Source: Ligula intestinalis (lineage: Eukaryota > Platyhelminthes > Cestoda > Diphyllobothriidea > Diphyllobothriidae). Taken from it: DNA of 64,000 bases. The notes under the pieces were generated by a model that did not search any database, was not told where the DNA came from, and was given only the letters and a program-made list of their open reading frames with translations. Location of the stretch: NCBI GenBank assembly GCA_036362985.1, contig JAYGXS010000004.1, positions 33,547,316 to 33,611,315 on the forward strand. Reading direction: 5' to 3'. This document shows, piece by piece, positions 35,701-48,044 of the stretch. A program made the position numbers and the translations under genes. Positions within the stretch are counted from its first letter, which is position 1; each line of letters opens with the position of its first letter.

Positions 35701-38700
35701 ACCGAAATAAAAGTTGCTCTGTTGTGTTTTTTGGCACAGGTAATTTAAACAGAATGGAAAGGTTAAAGAGAGGAAGGTTATGTGATCCTTTTTTACATAT
35801 TCGAGGAGAAGAAAATTTTGATTAAATACTCAGCAGTTACATGCTTAGCTAACGCAAAATTTGGGGTTACCCGTAATTATCTGATTTGAAGACCGTAACC
35901 ATCCGTAGTAAGCGTACCACTATCAGCCAATTTTCTACAAGAAATCCCACAATGCAATAGCATCTAGGATAATACAGACCCTCCCCCGTCTCCCTCCTCC
36001 TTGGAAGGGTGAGCAAAAAATGTTGCTGGGCCAAATTAAAGAAACTGCCTTCTCAATTGCGTTAAACAGGGCGTGTGATATTTGTGGCAACAGAAAACAA
36101 GCAAGCTCACAGCATATATGGGCGACCCGCATACAGGACAAAAGGTGACAAATCTCCCATACTCACGTTAAATTGCGACCATGAAGATTGTCATCTCACG
36201 TGCTGGTCGACAGTTGACTGACCAAACTGAATGCACAATGGCTGTTGTCGTTGGGATTTTTTGACATCGCCTGCTACCACACGCTATACTTCTGAGTTTA
36301 ATCATCTTTTTCTCCTCTGTGTTCCTACTGTCTCCCATAGAGATCGTGCATATACCGATTTGCAGCCAAAATCCAGAAAAGCTATAGCAACGGCTGAATG
36401 TAAACCGTGAAAGTTGGTGAATAAACCAAGGGATTGTTATTTGCTGGCAATCCAGACTTGAAAGCTGGAAGCATGAGGTAACAGGTATTGTGGGCAATGC
36501 AAGATTTAAAAGCTGAGCTGTGTTTCCGTGCTGTATGGACAGCCTGATTGTACGTTTTGTGTAGAAACAAGTCCACCGTTGTTAGGGGAAATTCAGGGAA
36601 AATGGTGTGCTCCATCCATTCCCAGATAGAAAGGAAATTTTTCGGCCAATTACTTCTCTTTTCTTTAAAGTGTTTGGTGATTTTGCCTCTTTCTGATCCT
36701 TTTTAGACCGAAACCTCGTAGGTCCTTTAAATCCTAGTCACGTGGAAAGGCAGCAGTCCGAATTCTAAAATGGTGGTTTTGACTTCTTCCTTTTCTCGAC
36801 TGGAATACGAAAAAAATCTACTGGTTGACGCGTTGGCCCAATGCACAATCATGTTATTGGTCAAATCAGGCCCACTATATTGAAGAGATCAAATGTGTAT
36901 GTATGCAAATTACGCGTTCAAAGGAATGCGCGACCGTGATCGCTGGCGTTAAAATATAGCCAGGAATCGTATGGCTGAACCGTTAAATGTCTGGTATAAA
37001 GAGCCCCACTGGCTGAGGTTTCCAGCTTATTCGACGTCGTTTGCTGACTAAACCACATGCATTCTAAAAAAAAGTTTGAACAATTCGAAATTATTTTGAC
37101 TTCAAATTGAAATAAACTGATTTCCTGCAGCTTTCCCCATATCAGTATGTTCTTTGTAAACACCGAGAAATCTGTGATCTACGTATAATTTAACTCCTAG
37201 AAACGATTGCTGATGAAAAGTTAGAAATGACTGAAAATGTAATTAACTGCAAGCCTTAATAAGGGACTGAATTCCTAGAGTAAACAATTGTGGTACATCA
37301 GGTGTCCGACTTCATTAAATTTTAACGAAAATTCTGAATTGTATTTTCGATTCGAATAAATTACTGAAGTAGATTTTTAGTATAAGCTACCGTGCAACGC
37401 AATCTCAAAAACCTTTACTCACAATAAGATAGTAGCTTTTGAAATAGCTTCCTTCTGGCCGAGTGTAAAAGACTTACTTTTTATAAAACGAGTGCTTATC
37501 TAATATGATTTTTATGAATCACCTTCAATCCCATCATATACCCAGATATATCGTACAGAAGCATGCGAAAAGACATTCTAATATCAAAAAATGTTCGAAT
37601 ATTTTAAAATATGTCTTCTTATGAGATTTATAAGACTGTTAAACAGTCATGCTCAATATACTCTACCCTTTTATTCTGAATTTTTTCTATAGACTATGTA
37701 TTATGATACATATCCACTGAAAAATATTAAGGAACCTATATAAACCCTTCTCTACAGGGTACGAAACTGTACGGTTTGCCTTACAGCATATAATTTAAAA
37801 ATCATGAAGTTACATGTAAGGGCTGGTAGGCTTTAAAAGAATTGGACAATACAGAAAGGGTTTTAAAGCCGAAAGGCGAAATTTCTTCAAAGATAAAAAA
37901 GGCATACGCGTCTACCAGCCGAGTATGAGAAAATGTATCTGCATGTTAATTTTCTAAATAAATCTATGTTGACTTATGAGGGCATTGAAGATGGGTAAAA
38001 AGATGCATACATCTGAACTAACACTTTTCGGATAATGCATTATTTGGAGGTGGTGAGAGTGGCATCCTGACGTAACGTAAATATCTTAAAATAAGTTTGC
38101 TTGACAATCAGTGTTAGGAGCCTACTTAAACAATTTGGTGGAGTTAAAAAATAAATTTCAGGAAATACACTGTAGGCCATTACGCTAATTCCTGTTTAAT
38201 ATGCCTTCTGGAAAGCTGTGTTCATCGATTTACTTCAATTTCCAAACGGTCGTCTAAGCAAACCTTGGGAATATATACTGGAGGTCACCTTGTAACAAAC
38301 GATGGGGACACATTTATATGCAATACAGAGTTGTTTCATTGCTAATTTCAGTCTTAAAGATTCCTCAAAAGTTTGATTTAACGTTCAAAAATACATTCTG
38401 TTTCGACCTGGCAGCCAACCTGGACTGCTGGAGACCGTCCATTTGCCTAAGTGGCCACCTGCTTTCTTTTACTTTGTCTACTCATCTCCTAGCTTCAAAT
38501 ATCATTGTAAATGGAATTCAAAACTCTTTTCTTCAGCATTGCTTTCAAGTTTTCTTCTGCTCTCTTCACCCGCAGAAAGTATATATCACTTCATTTAACA
38601 TTTTGCGTTTTTTGCAGTGTGAAACATTATAATTAATCCACTTAACTTTTGGCTATCCACCACATTAGGGCTATTGGTGAGGTGTTTGCCAGCAATGACA

Positions 38701-40415
38701 AGAAAACGAAAGTAACTGCTTCTGCGCACCTTGGCATTTGCAGCAAATGATGGCCCTTTACAGGACAATACATAAGAAAATTCGCACTAAATGTAAGTCA
38801 GCCTTCGCTCCACTATGGGATTCGCAACATGTCAAGTGCATGAACTGTAATTATTGAAACCCGGATGTAGTTGAGCTATCATCTTTATAAATGATGCCTT
38901 CTAAGTTATCGATTGGTATCCGAATGGTCAATGGTGAAGAGCACATCTTGTTTTTCCTAGTTTCTGTTAGCCGACTCCTGAATGATTTCAGATGCGCACA
39001 TAGCTGTTGTGGCACCCACTTAGCCTTTACTATTTTCGGCTTCACTGGTTGGATTTTGCCCAATTTTGAGCAGTTTTTCCCTCATTACACTGAGCGGAAA
39101 TGAACACATTTTAGCAAACAGCTTTTTGTTTCTCATATCATTTCAGTGGACAAAATACGCGCTCGAATATGGGTTAAACTGCTCCCTTAAAGTTCAGTCT
39201 TCATAAAGCATGAGCTAGGCAATCCCAGAGCAGAATAGAACGTAACTGTTGACATGAATGTTTCGCGATGAAACAACTGAGCAGGCAGATGCCTGTACAT
39301 TTCTTCGGTCGCTATCAGTCATAACTTGTTCATGGCCAGTATCGGACTCTTAGCTGAGACAGTCTGGGGGCCAGGTTTAGAGCTCTAGAAAACCCTGGGA
39401 ATTAATTTGATCCGCCTAAACATGTGTCAAGTAGGTTGTGTTGCCACGAGAGACTGCAGCGGACACTCATGATACACGTACGCAGCGTCCGCAATTATCC
39501 GAGTTGTCGGTGGTAAGTTATATTTGGGGGAGAGGAATGAGTAATTATTCCCACTCAGGTGGAATTCTGACGCTCATCTTAACCGACACAACGAGGGCTA
39601 AACGTCTTTACCAAGCGACAGCCTGACTAGCTTCTCCCAGAGTCGAGGTTGGAACCGAAGTGACTTCAACTGAGGGACCTCAATCATGTTGCTGCTGGAT
39701 ATGAAGCTATTCATGCCAACATGATGGACAGAGAGGGATAGGGGTAGCAAAATTGATCTTAAACGTTTGCAGTGGGCTACTCGCACACCCTCAATTCCCT
39801 AGTTAAATCGTAATGTTTACGTTCGCAGTCTGGTGCCTGTGATAAAACATGTTTACCAGGTTTCTATTCACCTGCACGGCTCTGGTAAGCAGGTTGCCAC
39901 AGGTGTATGCCTTGAAATTACTGAACAACACAAGACTTACTCCACTTGACTGTGCACCCTCACCACAAAACTGCGCAGACAGTAATATCAACTTCTGCCA
40001 GCTCGTCAAACTTCGGGCGTGTTGGCTGAGCAAATGTCTCAAAAGGTTTGCAATTTGAAGAAACGAAAATTACCAGGTGCGCCGGTGCAAGTGACAGTTG
40101 CGAAGAAACACGAGCACCTCACGAGCACCTTTTGCATGGTGTCTTACTGCTGGAATAGGCCTCAGTCCTCCTTCGCAATTCTTACGCCAGGGACAAAAAC
40201 GCTTTCTGAGTGCTCCCTACTTTCCTCAAATAAATTTCCTATGGGAGGGGAGGGCAAAACACGGTCTTCAACTAGTCTACAACATTAAACGACTATTTTT
40301 AGAATTAAGCACAAGTCGTGCGAAACTGCTCCCGTGGAATATAAGCTCAGTTCGTTGAAATGGCATAATATGGTAAAGCTTGTTCGCCAACCACTTCGCT
40401 GAAACCGATAGGGCA
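32790..40415. other. Long intergenic stretch without recognised genes
   Basis: A GA-rich run lies at 33943-33976. A short CCCTAACCGTAACC telomere-like piece (T4) lies at 34523-34540. GGCTGGTAG near 37824 and CTACCAGCC near 37912 are nine-base complements. Open frames up to 109 codons show no family I know. Confidence 0.5.
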
Positions 40416-40419
40416 ACGA

Positions 40420-40540
40420 CCCTTTGGTTCACCGTTTTGAATGTGGGACTGGTAACGATAACGGTTGGAGCCCTAGGTACCCCAAAACTTGGGGTTGTGG
40501 GTATGGCTGGTGAATGATAGCTAACGAGCCGGGTAGATGA
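40420..40540 (+). mobile_element. SINE copy S13, decayed
   Basis: CACTTGGGG-type junction (AAAACTTGGGGTTGTGGGTA), then GGCTGGTGAATGATAGCTAA. The tail is missing after GAGCCGGG. Confidence 0.5.
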
Positions 40541-42094
40541 ACGCTAACTTCCCTAGAAACTCGCTTCAGCATATATTCTTGGTTGCTGTGCCATTGCCTG
40601 AGGGTTCTAAACAGCATGAGCAGGTTCCGTATCCTGGTCCGCACGCAACAATTCATCTTGTGAATATTCGTGATCACGATTGACAGGATAAAGCGCTCGT
40701 GGCTCAATGCTCGATTGGAAAGGATGCCAGTTTGAGCCCCAGTTATTGAATATTGTTGACGCTCATCTTTTAGCTAGTCCGTTTATCATGATAGTTAGAG
40801 ACTTTCTAGAGTTTCATTTTTAACAATTTGCTTGCAAAATGCAGTCAAACGCCATACAAGCAGTCTTCACCAGTGATTTCTCCAACGAAATTAAACCTTT
40901 ATATGCCAGGAAAAAAAGCACTTTGCAGTCGTATCAACAGCAAGTTGATGCTTTTGGCTGCGGGAAAAGACTTCAAGTGATCGTGGATTTGGAAATTCAA
41001 AAACAATGTGAAAACAGTTCAGCGATCAAAATATAAAGGCTCATATAATCTGTGTGAGATCACTAACAACTCATTCCATGGGAAAGGAAGAACTTTGAAA
41101 TAGCTTTTAAAAAATGCGGGAAGTGAAATTGCTTATCGAGCTGTCTTGAAACATGACCTGCGTTTGAGATTGTTACTCTAAGGCTTTGTAGAACTAACAA
41201 GTATGCCATCTCATACATGTTATAACCATCAAACCACATGCAAGATTCCCATTCGCTACAGATGACCTTTTAAATAGTATGCACGTTTCCACTGAATTTC
41301 AAGGCTTTCATCAGTTTTCAAATAGTTTGTAGGAGGAATAGTCACGTAACATTATTTGATAAACTGCAAGGAGCATGCATTTCGATTTTTTAAAAACGCA
41401 AACGATTATCCTTCAATTTAGTCCTTTTCTAATGCTGAAATTGCTGTAAGGGTCAGTATTCATACTGCAAGCTATTCCATTAGACCTGTTAAACTCCAAT
41501 AGCTCATGCATTAGAAAGTGAAATTTTAAAGTAATCTATGTTTCGCTCCACGACTAATTAGTGCGAAACAGACCAGGCTGGTTATACTTATCGGTTAGTG
41601 GTGTAAATCAAATTTAACGCTTTTTTTTGTAGAATGCATGCATAGCGAACAGTTTTTAATGATCGTAGGCATAAAATTATATTTTCTTCGATTGTGAATG
41701 CTTTTTGGTTAAAAACGAGATCGAAAAAATTCCTTGAGAACAAAGAAGAAATAAATGAGACGTCTGGAGTGCAAGTACACTTTTAAATCGTAAATTCGAG
41801 TACAATTGTAAACAGAAATTAAAATGATTTGACAAGTATCGAACGTTCTGAAAATCGAACGACAAAATCTTTTTCAACAGACAATTTGGAAGGCTATGGA
41901 TGACCACAAAAGTGGTCTGAGAAGAAATATTTTCGCGCACAAAAACTGCAAATTGAACTATAAAAAATAGATACATTGATCGCCAAGTTCGGGCCGGAAT
42001 AATTAATATGGCCCTATGCTATGAAAAGAAAATTGAAAAGTCCCTATTAAGAAAGGTAGTTGTGCGTGGAATTTAGAAATGATAACTACTACTC
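40541..42094. other. No recognised gene
   Basis: AT-rich, short frames only. 40690-40740 has a weak tRNA-head-like string that I do not trust. Confidence 0.4.
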
Positions 42095-42240
42095 TGCCTT
42101 AACCCTAACCCTTAACCTAAATGGACCGTTAACGTAAATCACAACCCGTCTATAAGCTTAACACTAGCATCATCTCAAACATAACACTAACCTTAGTTTT
42201 AATTTTACTCCTAACCCGAACCCTTGCCCTACAAATGCAG
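42095..42240 (+). repeat. Telomere-like dispersed repeat T5
   Basis: CTTAACCCTAACCCTTAACC, then progressively decayed CTAAC words up to CCTAACCCGAACCCTTGCCC. Ends about 240 bases before PLE-1 copy E. Confidence 0.55.
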
Positions 42241-42483
42241 AGCCCTATTTATCGCAAACGGCCCTTTTCTGCCCCAAAACGTAGGACTATATGACAATAT
42301 TTACCCAATCCACTCTTTCTGATAGCATTTATTCAGCCAGGGTTCAGTTTTCAGGTGGTCAGAAGGACGCTCATTCTGAAATCAGCATCCTTAATAGACT
42401 GAAATATTTGAAGGTTATGCTGCTAGTTAACTAGCTTTGCAACAGCTGTCCTCTTTCGCAGAGAATTCATAGTTTTAAAAGAA

Positions 42484-42925
42484 GATGACTCGATCGCTGG
42501 GACAATATTTTTATTCGCCTGATGTTTCGAGATCCATCGCGGATTCCTCAGCAGATACAAAGTCAAATAGCAGTGACAGAGGACCAGATGACCGAGTAAT
42601 CATCGCGCCCGAGTCCACCACGCGGGATGGAAGTTCAGCACGTTATATCCCGCATGCTGTTAAGCAAACTATCAACACACAAGAAGGCAATTGGCGTTAA
42701 ATTGTAGCTCTTTGTTTGCAGTAATGACTGTATCCTATAAATACTACAAACTCCTGTGCATACGCTACCCATGTCTATCACTGCTTTCTGACTATGTCGC
42801 TGATGACGAATCCGCGATGGATCTCAAAACGTCAGGCCAATAAAAGTATTGTCTCAGTGATTGAGTCGTCTTCTTTTTCTCAATTACTCCCTTGGACTCG
42901 CATTATTACTTGCATTGGCAATTCC
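42484..42925. mobile_element. PLE-1 copy E: foldback with two outward-facing hammerhead tails
   Basis: 42484-42568 is the family tail in reverse. 42790-42925 is the tail forward. Between them lies a forward piece of the C-terminal region (DDRVIIAPESTTRDGSSA, comparable to GRAIITSHSTTRDTNSA of copy C). Left ribozyme, minus strand: CTGAGGA, then ATCC, GCGAT, GGAT, CTC, then GAAAC and ATC. Right ribozyme: CTGATGA at 42800-42806, with GAAA changed to AAAA at 42826-42829. There is no reverse transcriptase or nuclease core. The arms make it a roughly 440-base foldback. Confidence 0.82.
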
Positions 42926-44280
42926 TACTTTACTGATCACTGCTAACCGTAGACTACTTCCGTTGACTAGAAAACAGTTTGAATGAATATTTTTCTCAAA
43001 CACAAGCACAATTTCCAAAGCATCGACGGACCAAAAAGCAAATTATTCGCACTCGAAAACATGTTTATGAATTTATTTTACGGAGAAACAGCTATACTTC
43101 CTCTACGCCACTGACTGTTCATCTAACGTTTTGGGAACTGGACAAACAAATGTGAATCTGTATTATAACTGTTTAAGCAAAGTTTATTTGGTTCCGTCGG
43201 CTAATAATACGTTGTCGGATTCCTGCAGCCATCCATAACTTGGAGTCTCAAAGAATCTGATCATTCGGGAAACTTTTGTCGTTCTGGGCATTTCGGTCAC
43301 TCCCAGGAGAAAGGTACCTGTATGTTAACTGTCCACGCCCCAGAAGATTATTTTGCGCAGCCAAAGTGTGCAAAATGCTTAATCACAAACGCCTACACAT
43401 TCAGACTGCAAATTGACAGACAGGTAAAGAAATAGTTTACGTAGGTGACTTGAAATTTTACGGCGGTAAAAACAAAATGCACATTTAGATTATTAAAAGC
43501 TATGGGAGAATTCCACGTGCCTGTTAAAGGACTTACTGTCTTTCTTAACTGTGATTTAAAAATCAACTCTGCCTTTTACACGTGTTCCATGAGGCACCAC
43601 ACGTTGTGGCATGGCATAAAATGTGACACTGATTCCAATGTTGTGGTATGCCATTCAAATAAAAGCACCTTAGAAAGGTTTATAGTAACATGCAGGTTTA
43701 TATATTTTGGCTTTCAGCTTTGCATCCTGCCTTCCACATAGGCATTTTAGATCAAGAAAAGCGCAGATTTTTTATTGAGGGCTATTTTCTAAAGAATGGT
43801 TGTTAGTGATAAAAGAAAACCAATCGTATTTCCTGTAAAGAATGCATCAGAAATGCATTTAATAGGTCAGCGTTTCAGAAAATTAGGCTTCCAGACAATT
43901 TTTAACCCACACTTTGGAACATTTGTATTTCGAACGGAAGCGGTGATTTCCATAAGACATGCACATTTTGTCAAGAAATTCGAATATCAACTCGGGCTAA
44001 TTATCTTCAGAGACTGCATAGCTATCATCACACTGCGAACTTGTTGTATGTGCAGGTCGCCACCGTCGACTATGGGGCTAATCTGTGATCTGCATCGCCC
44101 AACTTCTGAGGCTAAGCAGTCCAAATCCCTACTCGCAAACTAAACCTCTCTCGGCGAACGTTCTTGCCTACTATTTAAGGGTCACGCGAAAGCCGCCTTT
44201 TACAGCCTTTAAGTATTCATCGCTACGTATGCGCTGACAGAAGCGAGCAAGGGCATTATAAGAAGCACATCAGAAGGAAT
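42926..44280. other. No recognised gene
   Basis: Open frames at 43502-43741 and 43796-44143 (plus strand) show no known motif. They are likely chance. Confidence 0.4.
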
Positions 44281-44380
44281 GAAAGCGATTGCTGGAACAA
44301 TAAACTCATCGACCTAAAAGTTCAGATTAATATCCTAATCTATCATCAAAAACAGTCGCAGACCATTATCTGCATGAGCT
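44281..44380 (-). mobile_element. Possible PLE-1 tail fragment H
   Basis: GCGATTGCTGGAACAATAAA followed by CATCGACCTAAAAGTTCAGA resembles the reversed PLE-1 tail. Highly decayed. Confidence 0.35.
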
Positions 44381-44841
44381 ACTTATTAGTATCACGTGGT
44401 TATCCTTCATTGGCTGGTGGACGCCATCCAAAACATGTATAGCAAATTGCAGTCTGCGCCCAGAGGCCTTACGATATACTGATTTACGCCAAAATTAATG
44501 ATAAGTTTTTGAGAGAAGTAAGTAGCTACAACCACCCTCCCTTAAGTTCACTATATTTTAGGCCACCAATTTTGCCTTTGAAGATGAAACATCTCCCGGC
44601 CTCAGGCGAACGCGAACTACCGGGCCCAAAGGACTCAACGAGAGCAGTTATCTCCATGGCAACGTTCTGAAAAAAAGAATTTTTTACACTTTTCCCAGAA
44701 TTTCCGAAGCGCAGGGTATTAATTTTCCCTAAAAACATTCAAAGTACGCCAGAATGCACATGCAGTACGTAATCATTCTGATTTTACGTTTTACACATTA
44801 CATTGCGAAAGTACAACCAGCACTGTTAGCAATTTTCCCAT

Positions 44842-45861
44842 TTCTGATTCTTTTCTCATGCAGTAGACGCCAAAGATCATGCAACATTTCAACATATGCG
44901 AAAGACTGATACTCTTTTGCTGATCGGCATTGACTGCATTTGTGATACTGATGATCTTGTAGTCTACTCTGAAGTCATTTCGGTCATGAGAGAATGCGGG
45001 TTTACTAACGAGCTTCGTTCTGACCACAAGCACAACGTTTTTACTGTAAAAATTAGCTACGTAAGTAGCATGCCTTTTTATCATTGATTTTGACTGCATT
45101 TATAAATTCAAATATATTTTATAGAAATCATGCACGAAAAAATATGTCTTGTACTTGATTGATAACGAATAACGTCTTCTTTAAATTTTATACTCAAAGA
45201 AAGGGTAGGTTTCAGTTCTTAAAAAGTTGCTTATTATGAGCTTTTTTACGATTGTGAGGTCGTCATTCATAATACATCGTATCCTTCAATTTATTAGTGC
45301 CGCCTATACTGCATAAAATATATTCCAAATATATTTCAATATTTTATGATTACTAGGTGACTTTTTTCTCAAACTTGAGGCGAATTTTACACTTCCTAAA
45401 ACAGGATGTACACAGTGCGCAGTTTTTAAACCCTGAATTCGAGTGTAACATTCACTAGTTTAGAATATTGTTCAGCCATTGAGCAACTTCTTAAAGACCG
45501 AAATCTACCCTTATTTTAAGTATAAAATTTAAAGAAGGGTAATATGCTATCAATCAATTACAGGAAATAAATTTTTCGTTCACGCTTTCTATTAAATATA
45601 TTTAAATTTATAAAGGCAGTCAAAATAAGAAATAAAAAGGCACACTACTTAAGTAGCCAGTTTTTACAATAATTGTATTGTGCTTGTGGTCAGAACGAAG
45701 CTTGTTAGAAAGCCCGCATCCCATCATGACTGAAATGACTTCAGAGTAGACTAAAAGATAATCAGTATCATAATTGGAGTTAATGCCGATCAGCGAAATA
45801 GTATCAGTCTTTCGCATATGTCCAAATGTTGCATGATCATTGGCGTCTACTGCATATCAGA
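44842..45861. repeat. Large inverted repeat, arms of about 380 bases around a 252-base spacer
   Basis: Left arm 44842-45230, right arm 45483-45861. In the best 168 aligned bases about 150 agree. Both arms keep a frame starting MRKTDT, with VYSEVISVM and LRSDHKHN, in opposite directions. Amino acids differ more than bases do, which argues against coding constraint. It could be a foldback transposon, a long-TIR non-autonomous DNA transposon, or two inverted copies of an unknown repeat. No other copy is seen in the window. Confidence 0.85.
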
Positions 45862-46362
45862 TGTGAATTCCGCTGCTATGTTGTTTTTGACGAAATAGAT
45901 TAGGGAAAGAATTGCTAAAACCTCTTCGGTTTAAGTTTTATTGATGCATGCATAGACTACATATTGAACTGACGAACATAAGCTTAAGAAAAGCAGTATA
46001 TAAACCAGGTCATGCGCAAAACAAAAGACCTAGCTTCAAGCAACTATTCCATCAATCCATATGATGGTGGTGACATTTGGAACTTTTGATGGAAAAGTAA
46101 TGTAACTGTTTGTATTCACGGAACCTGTGAATACTATTCATCCCAGGCGCAGCGTGAGCACTTCCTTCGCATGACTGAACACAGTGTTTAGGCGCTATGG
46201 TTGGCTCTTTAAGGGAAAACTGTACACAGAAGCGGCAGCTTTGCGACAGCTAAATTGCACTGACTCTAATGCAACTTCCATCAGTAGGCAAAATGTCATT
46301 ACTTATTCTGTGTCATAGTCATGCTTGCGTGGTAAAAGCCATAAAGGAAGGTGAAAGTCCGT

Positions 46363-46387
46363 TTTATTTAGGAAGGAATATTTTATT
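46363..46387 (-). promoter_or_regulatory. Candidate poly(A) signals of the aldo-keto reductase gene
   Basis: Two AATAAA words on the minus strand (46368-46363 and 46387-46382) lie 130-155 bases after the stop codon. The 3' UTR is therefore probably about 150 bases. Confidence 0.6.
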
Positions 46388-46514
46388 TTTCAAACATTAA
46401 CACAGCGCCCCTGGGGAGTTCAGAAAGAAAGCCTGCAATTTTCGGTGAATCTGTCGACAGGCAGTTGCAGAAATAAGTGGTTGCCTCTCCACTTTCACAT
46501 GCCGACTACTGATG

Positions 46515-46566
46515 TTAATCCGCTGCAAGCTCATCCTTGAAGGGGTACTCCGGATGATTCTTAATC
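46515..46566 (-). CDS. Aldo-keto reductase, last exon (C terminus and stop)
   Basis: The exon completes a split Glu codon and reads IKNHPEYPFKDELAAD and stop. The HPEYPF word is the usual C-terminal signature of aldo-keto reductases, in the tail that closes over the active site. The acceptor is CATTAG. The preceding intron is only 34 bases long (46567-46600), with a GTAAGTG donor, a size class known from flatworm genes. If the intron were retained, the reading would stop at TAA directly after FPE and the HPEYPF end would be lost. Confidence 0.93.
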
Positions 46567-46600
46567 CTAATGAAGGAATAGGTTAGATAGATACACTTAC

Positions 46601-46683
46601 TCTGGAAATTTGAACAGGCGGAAATTTCGCCCTCTGGTGTTGAGAATATGCATTTCCTCGGGTGTTAGTTCGAAGTCGAAAAT
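46601..46683 (-). CDS. Aldo-keto reductase, penultimate exon
   Basis: Twenty-seven codons plus two bases: IFDFELTPEEM, then HILNTRGRNFRLFKFP. The FDFELT word follows the cofactor loop in this family, and the exon joins in frame to the Asn that ends the exon at 60074. Acceptor CTTTCTTTAG, donor CAGA followed by GTAAGTG. It lies 13.4 kb from the previous exon but only 34 bases from the next. Confidence 0.95.
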
Positions 46684-47631
46684 CTAAAGAAAGCGAGAAA
46701 AAATCAGGATGATAAGAAAGCACCTGCCTAAAAGATCTAAAAGGAACGTCGAACGCCGCTCGTCTGTTGAATATTTCTTCACAAGGCCTTCAAATCAGCC
46801 ATTTTGGTACTCCAAAGGAAAAACTTCTTAGCACTTCTATTTCAGCAGCGGAGATATGTCGAATTTTACTTAATTAGTGCCCTTATCAAGCAGAATAAGT
46901 TATATCGGTCTGTTACCCAGTGACCACAAAGCCTGTTCACGACTTCAGTGAGACTAAGGTAGAACGCAAGGTCAACCTCGGTCACAGGGGTGCAATCTAA
47001 TCTGCGTGTCCGGACGCCATACCATCAGATGGTGCATATTCAGTCGCATGTGCTACCCGAAGCTTATATTCTCCACATCGTACTTGGATGCCAGCATTAG
47101 ATTCAGACATGATAAACGCATTAATAGGCTAGCAGCGGCTTACCAAACCGACTCCTTTCATATTCATTAGCGTGGAGACATCCAGCAAACGTTCAGCAGC
47201 TCCTTTATTAGAAGACTGCATCGATTTGGTGGTTTTATTCCTACGAATTGATTCGATTACACCTCACTTAAGCGCACTGGCAGCGCAAACGTCGTCTGTG
47301 GGGAAGACTACCACGGGTGGTAATCATAGTAGCCGAGGAGAGTTAGCCTTAGTTTCACTGTTTTAAATTAACCTCCTGGGTGATCAGTCCTTTTCAGCGA
47401 TTCCACATGTGGACTAAATACTCCAGGCAACGGAAGAACGACAGAGAACATCCCTTCAGAGGGTAAATTAGCATGCGCATATTTTCTTGCCCGATAGAGG
47501 ATAATTACTGGATATTTGCTAGGAAATCCGGCTTGGGCAGTCAACTTACTCCCGTATTGGTGGATTCCATATGAGCGAAAAGTTGAGCGGGTAATATCGA
47601 TCTAAGTGTGATTAAACTCATGGCGTGAAGC

Positions 47632-47714
47632 GGACGTTTGTAGCTTAGCGGTAGAGCAAAAGCCTCCGGCAAAGGCTTTCGCTGATGCGCGGGTTCAAAT
47701 CCCGCCAAACGCCC
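47632..47714 (+). tRNA. tRNA-like gene or tRNA pseudogene
   Basis: The A box (TAGCTTAGCGG) and B box (GGTTCAAATCC) are both good matches. The acceptor arms GGACGTTTG and CAAACGCCC pair with one bulge or mismatch, and the T arm GCGGG with CCCGC is perfect. The anticodon arm is not standard: AGCCT, seven-base loop CCGGCAA, AGGCT, which lacks U33, with extra bases on each side. It is not the SINE head. It may be a decayed tRNA or the head of another SINE family. Anticodon not assigned. Confidence 0.55.
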
Positions 47715-48044
47715 AGAGTTTTTCACACTTGGGTCAACTCAAACCAAGCAAATCTGCCAAAACAAATTAATAAACTGTAGTCAGCCAATCAGATCTTCGG
47801 ACATTATTTTACCACTTGAGGCCGAAAAGGAAGTTCAGTAATAGGAGCCGTAATCCCCCACTGCAAATTATATGATGGACGCCCAAATCGGTGTCTTGAA
47901 GAAGGCATCGGTATCTTGAAAGGCACATCGTCAAGAATTTTGAACAAAGCTCTGCAAAACGATCAGGAAAAACCTAAGGACTACAGTCGGAATTAGTATT
48001 GCAGAGGTTGGAGTAAGAGGTTTTTCAAAAATTTAAGCTCACAG

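Noticed and set aside
44896..45087. MRKTDT open frame conserved in both arms of the inverted repeat
   Set aside because: Bases agree better than amino acids between arms, which argues against selection on protein.
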